The notes under the pieces were generated by a model that was given only the letters and a program-made list of their open reading frames with translations, searched no databases and was not told the DNA's origin. Positions 37,359 through 45,499 of a stretch of DNA of 64,000 bases are shown here, piece by piece. The stretch's first letter is position 1. Every line of letters starts with the position of its first letter. Both the position numbers and the translations under genes were made by a program. Source of the stretch: Variovorax davisae (GTDB lineage Bacteria; Pseudomonadota; Gammaproteobacteria; Burkholderiales; Burkholderiaceae_C); NCBI RefSeq assembly GCF_030316845.1, contig NZ_JASZYS010000004.1, forward strand, positions 186,001 to 250,000, written 5' to 3'.

Positions 37359-38192
37359 TTGGCGTCGGTCGACCACCTGAAGCAGCGCAAGGGTGCTTTC
37401 CGCATCGCGCTGATCCCGCCCGAGGTGCTGGACGCCCTCAACGACGGCCTGCTCGAGACCGTCAACCTCAACGAATTCATGGCGCTGGAGCTGCCCCGGC
37501 TGGCGCGCAGCGTGGCGGCGCAGATCGGGCTCGACCCGGCCAGCGAGCGGGTGGCCGACACCTGCGCCATGCTGCCCGCCTTCAAGCCGATGCAGCGCCA
37601 CGGCCACATCGCGCGGGCGTTCTACGATCTGGCCGGCGACCACCCCGAACGCGACGCCGTGGCGCACCGCCTGGCCACCCATGCGAGCGACGTGGCGCGC
37701 TGCTGGGCGACGCAGTGGCTCCCGATGTCGGGGCTCACACTGCCCGAGCAGCTGGCGGCCGTGCGCCGCTTTGCCGCCGATGCGCATTTCGGCGTCCGCG
37801 AGATGGCCTGGATGGGCGTGCGCGAGGCGACCATCGGCGCGCTCGACCAGGCGCTGGCCCTGCTCCAGCCCTGGACCGCCGATCCTGACCCCAACATCCG
37901 CCGCTTCGCCAGCGAGCTGACCCGTCCGCGCGGCGTCTGGTGCCCCCAGATCGAGCGCCTCAAGGCCGAGCCCTGGCTGGCCTTGCCGCTGCTGGAACCG
38001 CTGCGCGCCGACCCCAGCCGCTATGTCCAGAACTCGGTCGCCAACTGGCTCAACGATGCCAGCCGGACCCAGCCGGACTGGGTCGAAGCCACCTGTGCGC
38101 GCTGGCTGGCCGAGAGCGATTCCGCCGAGACCCGCTACATCGCGCGCCGGGCCTTGCGCACGCTCGCCAAGCGGCCGCCCGAAGCGCCCTGA
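37359..38192 (+). CDS. AlkC-like DNA alkylation repair HEAT-repeat protein
   Basis: A TTG at 37359, 5 bp after the sco stop, starts 277 residues of helical repeats. The segment DPSRYVQNSVANWLNDASRTQPDWV resembles the AlkC/AlkD-family signature; I cite it here as RYVQNSVANWLNDAS. It also has FAADAHFGVREMAWMGVR, another HEAT-like repeat. Members excise alkylated purines or bind DNA. The rare start codon and lack of a ribosome site suggest translation coupled to sco. A shared terminator separates it from rpoH. Confidence 0.72.
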   Translation: MASVDHLKQRKGAFRIALIPPEVLDALNDGLLETVNLNEFMALELPRLARSVAAQIGLDPASERVADTCAMLPAFKPMQRHGHIARAFYDLAGDHPERDAVAHRLATHASDVARCWATQWLPMSGLTLPEQLAAVRRFAADAHFGVREMAWMGVREATIGALDQALALLQPWTADPDPNIRRFASELTRPRGVWCPQIERLKAEPWLALPLLEPLRADPSRYVQNSVANWLNDASRTQPDWVEATCARWLAESDSAETRYIARRALRTLAKRPPEAP

Positions 38193-38197
38193 CAACG

Positions 38198-38225
38198 AAA
38201 AAGCCCGGCGCGGGCCGGGCTTTTT
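38198..38225. terminator. Bidirectional terminator between the HEAT protein gene and rpoH
   Basis: GCCCGGC (38203-38209) pairs with GCCGGGC (38214-38220) around a GCGG loop, flanked by AAAAA and TTTTT. It lies between two convergent genes, so it can end transcription from both sides. Confidence 0.88.
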
Positions 38226-38240
38226 CGGGAGCGGAGGCGA

Positions 38241-39182
38241 TCAGGCGTATTCGGCCAGGGCCTTCTTCATCTTCTTCATCGCGGCGACCTCGATCTGTCG
38301 GATGCGCTCGGCGCTGACGCCATAGACCGCGGCCAGGTCATGCAGGGTCATGCCGCCCGAGCCGTCGTCGTTGACCTTGAGCCAGCGCTCCTCGACGATG
38401 CGGCGGCTGCGGTCGTCCAAGGCCTCGAGCGCCGTTGAAATGCCGTCGGTCGACAGGCGGTCGCGCTGGCGCGATTCGATCTGCGCCGTCGGCTCCTGCG
38501 TGGCGTCGGCCAGGTAGGCGATAGGGCCGAAGCCTTCGTCGCCGTCGTCGGACGGGCTCGGGTCGAGCAGCACGTCGCCGCCCGAGAGCCGGGTTTCCAT
38601 CTCGAGCACTTCCTCGGGCTTGACGTTGAGCCGGGTCGCCATCTGCGACACCTCGTCGGGGCTCAGCGTCTCGCGGTGGGTGCCGGCATCGGCGGCGGCC
38701 GAATCGGCCTTGAAACCCTGCTTCATGGAGCGCAGGTTGAAGAACAGCTTGCGCTGGGCCTTGGTCGTCGCGACCTTGACCATGCGCCAGTTCTTCAGGA
38801 TGTACTCGTGGATCTCGGCCTTGATCCAGTGCATGGCGTAGCTCACCAGCCGCACGCCCTGGTCGGGATCGAAGCGCTTCACGGCCTTCATGAGGCCGAC
38901 ATTGCCTTCCTGGATCAGGTCGCCGTGAGGCAACCCGTAGCCCAGGTATTGGCGGGAGATAGACACAACAAGGCGCAGATGCGACAAGATGAGCGCACCA
39001 GCGGCTTCGAGATCGTTGTTGTCGCGCAATTTGCGCGCAAAGCCCTGCTCTTCTTCGAGCGTGAGCAACGGCAGGCGGTTGGCTGCCGAGATGTAGGCGT
39101 CCAAGTTACCCAGCGGGGGCACCATCGACCACGGATTGGCGACGGCAAGCTGGTTGGCAGAGGCTCCAGACAGTGTTGTCAT
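38241..39182 (-). CDS. rpoH: RNA polymerase heat-shock sigma factor sigma-32
   Basis: The 313-residue sigma factor has region 2 (GDLIQEGNVGLMKAVKRFDP, SYAMHWIKAEIHEYIL), the RpoH box following it (TTKAQRKLFFNLR) and region 4 (LHDLAAVYGVSAERIRQIEV). It directs transcription of chaperone and protease genes under heat stress. The start at 39182 is chosen because AAGGAG lies 8 nt upstream; an in-frame ATG at 39209 would place the ribosome site inside the coding region. A perfect CIRCE element precedes it. Confidence 0.96.
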   Translation of the reverse strand: MTTLSGASANQLAVANPWSMVPPLGNLDAYISAANRLPLLTLEEEQGFARKLRDNNDLEAAGALILSHLRLVVSISRQYLGYGLPHGDLIQEGNVGLMKAVKRFDPDQGVRLVSYAMHWIKAEIHEYILKNWRMVKVATTKAQRKLFFNLRSMKQGFKADSAAADAGTHRETLSPDEVSQMATRLNVKPEEVLEMETRLSGGDVLLDPSPSDDGDEGFGPIAYLADATQEPTAQIESRQRDRLSTDGISTALEALDDRSRRIVEERWLKVNDDGSGGMTLHDLAAVYGVSAERIRQIEVAAMKKMKKALAEYA

Positions 39183-39210
39183 TCGGGGAACTCCTTCTTT
39201 CATGGCCATA

Positions 39211-39237
39211 TTAGCACTCGGTTAGAGAGAGTGCTAA
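39211..39237. promoter_or_regulatory. CIRCE element (HrcA operator) upstream of rpoH
   Basis: TTAGCACTC (39211-39219), a 9 bp spacer and GAGTGCTAA (39229-39237) match the CIRCE consensus exactly. HrcA binds this repeat and represses heat-shock genes. It is 29 bp upstream of the rpoH start, so HrcA would control sigma-32 synthesis. A TAATAT hexamer next to it on the minus strand (39213-39208) could be the -10 element. Confidence 0.93.
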
Positions 39238-39455
39238 GGGCAGGGTTCCCACCTATTTTCTATGGGGCCGATAGCCTTTCCCCGCACCTGCCAGCAGATG
39301 CCGAGGCGAGTGAAAAGCAGCGACAACACGCACAAGGGGCCGACCCAGAGGCATTGGATGTCCTCGAAGAAGGAAGGTTTCCGCCCCTCGATCTTGTGGC
39401 CGATGAACTGGACGATCCAGTCCACCACGAAGATGGCGGCGGAAATCGGCAGCAC
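39234..39455 (-). pseudogene. C-terminal remnant of an Mpo1/DUF962 family membrane protein
   Basis: From a GTG at 39455 the frame gives 73 residues. FVVDWIVQFIGHKIEGRKPSFFED, cited here as WIVQFIGHKIEGRKPSFF, matches the C-terminal part of the Mpo1-like (DUF962/YGL010w) family, but the N-terminal 100 or so residues are absent. Upstream the same frame continues as VCGLSGL directly after the ftsY stop codon (39477-39479), so a deletion seems to have joined the two. The end is also abnormal, running past the usual C-terminus and stopping inside the CIRCE element. It may still be translated as a short two-helix protein. Confidence 0.6.
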
Positions 39456-39476
39456 AAGGCCGCTCAGCCCACAAAC

Positions 39477-40697
39477 CTAACCCAGCAGGGCCTGCGCGAA
39501 CTCGCGGGCGTCGAAGGTTTCCAGGTCCTCGAGCTTCTCGCCGACGCCGATGAAATAGACCGGGATCGGCCGTTCGCGCGCGATGGCGCACAGCACGCCG
39601 CCCTTGGCCGTGCCGTCGAGCTTGGTCACGACCAGCCCGGTCAGGCCCAGCGCCTCGTCGAAGGACTTGACCTGCGCCAGCGCGTTCTGGCCGGTGTTGC
39701 CGTCGATCACCAGCAGCACCTCGTGCGGCGCTGTCGGGTCGGCCCGGTTGACCACCCGCTTGATCTTCTTGAGTTCGTCCATCAGGTGGATCTGGGTCGG
39801 CAGCCGGCCGGCGGTGTCGACCAGCACCACGTCCTTGCCGCGCGCCTTGCCGGCATTGACCGCATCGAAACTCACGGCGGCCGGATCGCCCCCCTCCTGG
39901 CTCACGATCTCGACCGTGTTGCGGTCGGCCCAGACCAGCAGTTGCTCGCGCGCCGCGGCGCGGAAGGTGTCGGCCGCCGCCAGCAGCACCGAGGCCCCCT
40001 CGTTGGCCAGGTGCTTGGTGAGCTTGCCGATCGAGGTGGTCTTGCCGGCGCCGTTGACGCCGGCGACCATGATCACGGTCGGGGTGTGCTCGCCGATGAC
40101 CAGCGATTTCTCCAGCGGCCGCAGCAGGTCGGCGATGGCGTCCGCCAGCAGCAGCTTGACCTGCGCCGCGTCGCTCGCCATGGTGCTCTTGACCCGCCGG
40201 CGCAGGTCCTCGAGCAGGTGCTCGGTGGCCTTGACGCCGGTGTCGGCCATCAGCAGCGCTTCCTCGAGTTCTTCGTAGAGTGCATCGTCGATCTGGGCAT
40301 TGACGAAGGTGGCGGCGATGCTGTTGCCGGTCTTGCGCAAGCCGTTCTTGAGCTTGCCGAGCCAGCCGCTGCGCTCGGGTTCGGGTGCAGGCGGAGGGGG
40401 CGCCGGCGGTTCGGGCGCCGGCGGCGCCGCGGTGGGTGGGGTCGGCGCAGGCACGGACGGAGCGGGCACGGACGGAGCGGGCACCGGGGCCGGCACCGCG
40501 ACGGGGGCCGGGGTCGGCACCGCCACGGGGGCCGGCACCGGCGGCTCCACCGCCGGCGCGGCCTTGCCGCCGAACCAGCTGGAGGGCGAAAAGACCGATT
40601 TGGGCGCGGGCGCGGGCGATTCGGCCGGTGGGGCCGCCGGCTCCGGAGCCGGCGCCGGGCTCTCGACCGCAGGTTTTTTCTTGAAGAAACTGAACAT
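39477..40697 (-). CDS. ftsY: Signal recognition particle receptor FtsY
   Basis: The 406-residue protein has a low-complexity Pro/Ala/Val region (about 10-108) in place of the usual acidic domain, then the NG domain: P-loop GVNGAGKTT (213-221), DTAGRLPTQ and TKLDGTAKGG. FtsY is the membrane-associated GTPase that docks SRP-ribosome complexes at the Sec translocon. The divergent M16 peptidase gene begins 29 bp away. Confidence 0.95.
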   Translation of the reverse strand: MFSFFKKKPAVESPAPAPEPAAPPAESPAPAPKSVFSPSSWFGGKAAPAVEPPVPAPVAVPTPAPVAVPAPVPAPSVPAPSVPAPTPPTAAPPAPEPPAPPPPAPEPERSGWLGKLKNGLRKTGNSIAATFVNAQIDDALYEELEEALLMADTGVKATEHLLEDLRRRVKSTMASDAAQVKLLLADAIADLLRPLEKSLVIGEHTPTVIMVAGVNGAGKTTSIGKLTKHLANEGASVLLAAADTFRAAAREQLLVWADRNTVEIVSQEGGDPAAVSFDAVNAGKARGKDVVLVDTAGRLPTQIHLMDELKKIKRVVNRADPTAPHEVLLVIDGNTGQNALAQVKSFDEALGLTGLVVTKLDGTAKGGVLCAIARERPIPVYFIGVGEKLEDLETFDAREFAQALLG

Positions 40698-40726
40698 TGG
40701 GCGCTTTTTACAATCCGAGCCATTCT

Positions 40727-42190
40727 ATGAAACACCCCTTGCCACGCCGCGCTGCGTCGGTCGCGGTGCTGGCTTCGGTGCTGTTGGCACTGACTGGCCT
40801 GCCTGTGCTGGCCCAGTCCGCCCCTTCGCCCGTCGCCGAGACGGCCGCGCCCACGGCGCCGGTTCCGGCCCAGCAGTTCACGCTCTCGAACGGCATGACC
40901 CTGATCGTCAAGCCCGACCGCCGGGCGCCGACCGCGGTCCAGATGCTCTGGGTCCGGGTCGGGTCGCTCGACGAGGTCGACGGCACCTCGGGCGTCGCCC
41001 ACGTGCTCGAGCACATGATGTTCAAGGGCAGCAAGCAGCTCAAGCCGGGCGAGTTCTCGCGCCGCGTGGCCGCGCTCGGCGGGCGCGAGAACGCATTCAC
41101 CACCCGCGACTACACCGGCTACTACCAGCAGATTCCGGCCGGCCAGCTGGAGCAGGTGATGAAGCTCGAATCCGACCGCTTCGCCAGCAACCAGTGGCCC
41201 GATGACGAATTCAAGCGCGAGATCGAGGTGGTCAAGGAGGAGCGCCGGATGCGCACCGACGACCAGCCGCGGGCGCTGCTCGGCGAGCAGCAGAACGCGG
41301 CGATCTTTACCGCCTCGCCCTACCACCGCCCGGTGGTCGGCTGGATGAGCGACCTCGAAGCGATGACGCCGGCCGATGCCCGCGCCTTCTTCCAGCGCTG
41401 GTACGTGCCGTCCAATGCGGCGATCGTGGTGGCCGGCGACGTCGACGTCGACAAGGTGCGGGCCCTGGCCGAGAAATACTACGGCTCGATCCCGACCCGG
41501 GCCGTGCCGGAGCGCAAGCCGCGCACCGAGCCGGCCCAGCGCGGCGTGCGCCGCGTCGAGTTCAAGGCGCCGGCCGAGCAGGCCTATGTGTCGCTGGCCT
41601 TCCGGGCCCCGCAGATCGCGACCGGCGACGGTTTCGGCGCCGCGGCCGACAGCGATGCCTACGCGCTGGTGGTGCTGGCAGCCCTGCTCGACGGCTATCC
41701 CGGTGCCCGGCTCGACCGCGCCCTGACGCAGGGGCCCGACCGGGTGGCCGATTCGGCCGGCGCCTACGCGGGTTTCATCGGCCGCGGGCCGCAGATCTTC
41801 GGGCTCGATGGCGTGCCGGCGGCCGGCAAGACGCCCGAGGCGGTGGAGGCCGCGCTGCGCGCCGAGGTCGCGAAGGTGGCGCGCGAGGGCGTCGGCGCGG
41901 CCGAACTGGCGCGCGTCAAGACCCAGTGGGTGGCCAGCGAGACCTACAAGCTCGACTCGGTGATGGCCCAGGCCCGCGAACTCGGCAGCAACTGGGTGCA
42001 GGGGCTGCCGCTGGACGCCAGCGAGCGGATCATCGCCAGGCTGCAGGCGGTCACGGCCGAGCAGGTGCAGGCGGTGGCGGCGAAGTACTTCGGCGACGAC
42101 CAGATGACGGCCGCCATCCTGCGGCCGCTGCCGCCCGAAGCCAACCGCCGCCCGCGCGGTTTTGCAGCGCCCGCGGGCGATCTGCGTTGA
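40727..42190 (+). CDS. M16-family zinc metallopeptidase, catalytic subunit
   Basis: A 487-residue secreted protein with a signal peptide ending LPVLAQ. The inverted zinc motif HVLEH gives H92, E95 and H96, with the third ligand at E171 or E172 (VVKEERR). These are the active-site residues of pitrilysin-type (PqqL/PMP-beta-like) peptidases that degrade periplasmic peptides. It is followed after 17 bp by a partner lacking the zinc site, the usual bacterial heterodimer arrangement. A TACAAT hexamer lies 12 nt before the ATG. Confidence 0.92.
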   Translation: MKHPLPRRAASVAVLASVLLALTGLPVLAQSAPSPVAETAAPTAPVPAQQFTLSNGMTLIVKPDRRAPTAVQMLWVRVGSLDEVDGTSGVAHVLEHMMFKGSKQLKPGEFSRRVAALGGRENAFTTRDYTGYYQQIPAGQLEQVMKLESDRFASNQWPDDEFKREIEVVKEERRMRTDDQPRALLGEQQNAAIFTASPYHRPVVGWMSDLEAMTPADARAFFQRWYVPSNAAIVVAGDVDVDKVRALAEKYYGSIPTRAVPERKPRTEPAQRGVRRVEFKAPAEQAYVSLAFRAPQIATGDGFGAAADSDAYALVVLAALLDGYPGARLDRALTQGPDRVADSAGAYAGFIGRGPQIFGLDGVPAAGKTPEAVEAALRAEVAKVAREGVGAAELARVKTQWVASETYKLDSVMAQARELGSNWVQGLPLDASERIIARLQAVTAEQVQAVAAKYFGDDQMTAAILRPLPPEANRRPRGFAAPAGDLR

Positions 42191-42207
42191 AACGAGGCTG
42201 CATCCCC

Positions 42208-43551
42208 ATGTTCGATACACGACAGTTCGCGCTGCGCGGCCTGCTGGCCGGCGCCGCGCTTTTCATCGGCGCCGCCGCCCAGGCCGCCATTCCGATCCAG
42301 CACTGGCGCCTCGCCAACGGTGCCAAGGTCTACCTGGCTGCCACCAACGCCCTGCCGATCGTCGATGTCCAGGTCGACTTCGACGCCGGCGGGCGGCGCG
42401 ACCCGCCGGCCCAGGCCGGCCTGGCCTCGGTCACCGCCGAGATGGTCGAGAAGGGCATCCGGGCCAACGGCAGCGACCCGGCGCTGGACCAGAACGCCCT
42501 GGGCGAGGCCTGGGCCGATCTCGGCGCCAGTTTCGACGCCGGCGCCGGCTCCGACCGCACCAGCTTCACCCTGCGCTCGCTGTCCGACCCGGTGCTGCTC
42601 GACAAGGCCGTGCGCCTGGCCGCGCGCGAGATCGGCGAGCCGGCCTTTCCCGAAGACGTCTGGAAGCGCGAGCGCGAGCGCATCGGCGCCTCGATCCGGG
42701 AAGCCAACACCAAGCCCGCCACCCGGGTCGAGCGGGCCTTTGCGCAGGGCGTCTACGGCAGCCATCCCTACGGGCTGGAGACCACCGAGGCCACGCTGGC
42801 ACAGATCGACGTCGCCGCGATGCGCGCGCGCTATGCACAGCTGATCGCGCCCTGCCGCGCCAAGATCAGCATCGTCGGCGCGGTCACGCGGGCGCAGGCC
42901 GACAGCATCGCCGCCACGCTGCTGTCGCGGCTGCCCGCCGGGGGCGCCTGCGCCGAGTTGCCGGCCGTGCCCGAGGTGCAGCCGCTGGCGGCGCCCAAGG
43001 ACGAGCGCATCCCCTTCGATTCGGCCCAGGCCCACGTGTTGATCGGCCAGCCCGGCTACCGCCGCGTCGACCCCGACCACTTCGCGCTCACGCTCGGCAA
43101 CTACGTGCTCGGCGGCGGCGGCTTCGTCTCGCGCCTGACCGAGCAGGTGCGCGAGAAGCGCGGGCTGGCCTACAGCGTCTACAGCACCTTCTCGCCGGGC
43201 CTGCATGCGGGCGCTTTCCGCATCGGCTTCCAGACCCGGCCCGACCAGGCCGCCGAGGCGGTCAAGGTCTCGCAGGACGTGCTGGCGAAGTTCGTGGCCG
43301 ACGGCCCGACCGAGGCCGAGCTCAAGGCCGCGAAAGACAACCTGATCGGCGGCTTCCCGCTGCTGCTGGACAGCAACCGGAAGCTGCTCGGGAACGTCGC
43401 CAACATCGCCTGGAACGACTTGCCGCTCGACTACCTCGAGACCTGGACCGCGCGCGTGAATGCGATCAGCGTGGCCGACGTCAAGGCCGCCTTCGCGCGC
43501 AAGCTGCAGCCGGAGAAGATGGTGACGGTGGTGGTGGGTGGCAAACCCTGA
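42208..43551 (+). CDS. M16-family peptidase-like protein, non-catalytic partner
   Basis: The 447-residue protein has a signal peptide ending AAAQA and the M16 fold, but where HxxEH should be it reads SVTAEMVEKG, so the zinc site is lost. The C-terminal substrate-binding motif is kept (KRGLAYSVYSTF). Inactive M16 partners supply arginine and tyrosine residues to the catalytic subunit, as in mitochondrial processing peptidase alpha. It is probably expressed with the preceding gene. Confidence 0.9.
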   Translation: MFDTRQFALRGLLAGAALFIGAAAQAAIPIQHWRLANGAKVYLAATNALPIVDVQVDFDAGGRRDPPAQAGLASVTAEMVEKGIRANGSDPALDQNALGEAWADLGASFDAGAGSDRTSFTLRSLSDPVLLDKAVRLAAREIGEPAFPEDVWKRERERIGASIREANTKPATRVERAFAQGVYGSHPYGLETTEATLAQIDVAAMRARYAQLIAPCRAKISIVGAVTRAQADSIAATLLSRLPAGGACAELPAVPEVQPLAAPKDERIPFDSAQAHVLIGQPGYRRVDPDHFALTLGNYVLGGGGFVSRLTEQVREKRGLAYSVYSTFSPGLHAGAFRIGFQTRPDQAAEAVKVSQDVLAKFVADGPTEAELKAAKDNLIGGFPLLLDSNRKLLGNVANIAWNDLPLDYLETWTARVNAISVADVKAAFARKLQPEKMVTVVVGGKP

Positions 43552-43575
43552 TGGCCTGCCGTTAAGCTCCCGGGT

Positions 43576-44229
43576 GTGAAACCAAAGTCCCGAACACCCG
43601 CCCCCGCGGCGCCGGCCAAGCCGGACAAGCTCGCCAAGGCACCGCATTTCGTCCGCATCATCGGCGGCCAGTGGAAGCGAACCCGCCTCGCGGTCGCCGA
43701 CAAGCCCGGCCTGCGGCCGACGCCCGACCGGGTGCGCGAAACCCTCTTCAACTGGCTCGCCAGCCTGGCCGGCGTCGGCGGCGGCGAACTGCCCGGCTGG
43801 CAGTGCGTCGATGCCTTCGCCGGCACCGGCGCGATCGGCCTCGAAGCCGCCTCGCGTGGCGCCGCCTCGGTGCTGCTGTGCGAGCAGGACCCGGCCCTGG
43901 TCGCCCAGCTGCAGGCCCTGAAGACCAAGCTCGGCGCCGACGCCGTGCGCGTCGAGCGGGGCAACGGCGTCACGGCGCTCGAGCGGGTGCCGGCCGGCAG
44001 CCTGCATGCGGTGTTCCTGGATCCGCCGTTCGAGAACCCCGCCTTGTACGAGCCGGCCCTGCGCGCGGCCCTGCGGGCGCTGCGGCCCGGGGGCGTGGTC
44101 TACCTGGAGGCGGGCCGGCGCTGGAGCGACGACGAACTCGCCGCGCTCGGCCTCGCCGTGTTCCGGCACCTGAAGGCCGGCGCCGTGCACGCCCACCTCC
44201 TGCAGGCCGCGGCCAGCCCCGCTGCATAA
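43576..44229 (+). CDS. rsmD: 16S rRNA (guanine-966 N2)-methyltransferase
   Basis: A GTG start opens 217 residues with the RsmD hallmarks RIIGGQWKR (28-36), RPTPDRVRETLFNWL (47-61), SAM motif I FAGTGAIGLEA (81-91) and catalytic DPPF near residue 155. It methylates G966 of 16S rRNA in the assembled small subunit. The basic Pro/Ala-rich N-terminal 20 residues are an extension. coaD follows 45 bp later, a common gene pair. Confidence 0.94.
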   Translation: MKPKSRTPAPAAPAKPDKLAKAPHFVRIIGGQWKRTRLAVADKPGLRPTPDRVRETLFNWLASLAGVGGGELPGWQCVDAFAGTGAIGLEAASRGAASVLLCEQDPALVAQLQALKTKLGADAVRVERGNGVTALERVPAGSLHAVFLDPPFENPALYEPALRAALRALRPGGVVYLEAGRRWSDDELAALGLAVFRHLKAGAVHAHLLQAAASPAA

Positions 44230-44274
44230 TCCGCCGAACCTGGCCGACGGCGGCCGAATCAGGAGGAAGCAAGC

Positions 44275-44778
44275 ATGTCCAGCAACGTGATCGCCGTATA
44301 TCCCGGCACCTTCGACCCCATGACGCTCGGTCACGAGGACGTGGTGCGGCGGGCGACCCAGCTGTTTTCGCGGGTCATCGTCGCGGTGGCCGCGGGACAC
44401 CACAAGAAGGCCTTGTTCACGCTGCAGGAACGCATCGACATGGCGCGCGACGCCGTCAAGCCCTACAGCGACCAGGTCACGGTCGAGAGCTTTTCGGGCC
44501 TGCTGCGCGACTTCGTGGTCGCCCGCGGCGGCAAGGCGATGGTGCGCGGCCTGCGCGCCGTGACCGACTTCGACTACGAGTTCCAGCTGGCCGGCATGAA
44601 CCGCTCGCTGATGCCCGAGGTCGAGACTGTGTTCCTGACGCCCAGCGACAAGTACCAGTTCATCTCCAGCACCTTCGTTCGCGAGATCGCGATGCTGGGC
44701 GGCGAAGTCGACAAGTTCGTCTCGCCGAACGTGCAGGACAGCCTGCTCGCCAAGGTCCGCAGCCTCGGGCGCGAATGA
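44275..44778 (+). CDS. coaD: Phosphopantetheine adenylyltransferase
   Basis: The 167-residue enzyme has the nucleotidyltransferase motif TLGH (17-20) in [12 protein letters not shown] and ISSTFVR at 130-136. It catalyses the penultimate step of coenzyme A synthesis. An AGGAGG sequence at 44261-44266 precedes the ATG at good spacing. Length is normal for the family. Confidence 0.96.
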   Translation: MSSNVIAVYPGTFDPMTLGHEDVVRRATQLFSRVIVAVAAGHHKKALFTLQERIDMARDAVKPYSDQVTVESFSGLLRDFVVARGGKAMVRGLRAVTDFDYEFQLAGMNRSLMPEVETVFLTPSDKYQFISSTFVREIAMLGGEVDKFVSPNVQDSLLAKVRSLGRE

Positions 44779-44839
44779 GCCTCCGCCCGGCCGCTCCGAA
44801 AGGGGCTCGCACCGCAGTGCGATGCGCGGAGGTTGCCTT

Positions 44840-45499
44840 GTGACCGCGGCGCCGCTTCGGCTGCATTCGCTGGGCGAGGCCGCCTTGCTGTGCGAGCTGC
44901 CAGCGCCGGCCACGCTGGCCCAGCAGCAGCGCATCTGGGCGCTGGCCGCGGAAGCGATGCAGTGGCGCGGCGTGCAGGAGGTGCTGCCGGGCATGAACAA
45001 CCTGAGCCTGCTGTTCGATCCGGCGCAGATCGATGTGGTCGAACTCGAGATGCAGGTGCTGTCGGCCTGGCCGCAACTGGCCGCGGCCGGCATCCAGGGC
45101 CGGCAGGTCGAGATCCCGGTCGCCTATGGCGGCGAGTCCGGCCCCGACCTGGCCGAGGTCGCCCGCCACACCGGCCTGTCGCCGGCCGAGGTCGTGCGGC
45201 GCCACAGCGCGGGTCGCTACGTGGTGTACCTGCTCGGCTTCCTGCCGGGCTTCGCCTTCATGGGCGGGCTGGCGCCGGAGCTGGCGACGCCGCGGCGCCA
45301 GGAGCCGCGCCTGGCGGTGCCGGCGCGCTCGGTGGGGATCGGCGGCGAGCAGACCGGCATCTACCCGCTGGTCTCGCCCGGCGGCTGGCAGCTGATCGGC
45401 CGCACCTCGCTCGAGATGTTCGAGCCCGCCGCGGCCGAGCCGACCCGCCTGCGGCCGGGCGACCAGGTGCGCTTCGTGGTCGAGAGCATGGAGGCCTGA
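44840..45499 (+). CDS. pxpB: 5-oxoprolinase subunit B
   Basis: The start GTG 44840 is supported by GGAGG at 44828-44832, and gives 219 residues. VVYLLGFLPGFAFMGGL is the KipI/PxpB signature, and ARSVGIGGEQTGIYPLVSPGGW follows, cited as GGEQTGIYPLVSPGGW. With PxpA and PxpC it makes the ATP-dependent 5-oxoprolinase that opens pyroglutamate to glutamate. The older name KipI (kinase inhibitor) refers to a Bacillus regulator and is not implied here. Its stop overlaps the pxpC start by 1 bp. Confidence 0.93.
   Translation: MTAAPLRLHSLGEAALLCELPAPATLAQQQRIWALAAEAMQWRGVQEVLPGMNNLSLLFDPAQIDVVELEMQVLSAWPQLAAAGIQGRQVEIPVAYGGESGPDLAEVARHTGLSPAEVVRRHSAGRYVVYLLGFLPGFAFMGGLAPELATPRRQEPRLAVPARSVGIGGEQTGIYPLVSPGGWQLIGRTSLEMFEPAAAEPTRLRPGDQVRFVVESMEA

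Noticed and set aside
40671..40685. T-rich run near the ftsY start resembling a terminator
   Set aside because: It lies within the ftsY coding region (the FFKKKPA codons) and has no preceding stem.
41944..45093. Very long antisense open frame of 1049 codons opposite the M16, rsmD and coaD genes
   Set aside because: It is an artefact of GC-rich codon use. It has no domain, is rich in Arg, Gly, Ala and His, and lies opposite five well-supported genes.
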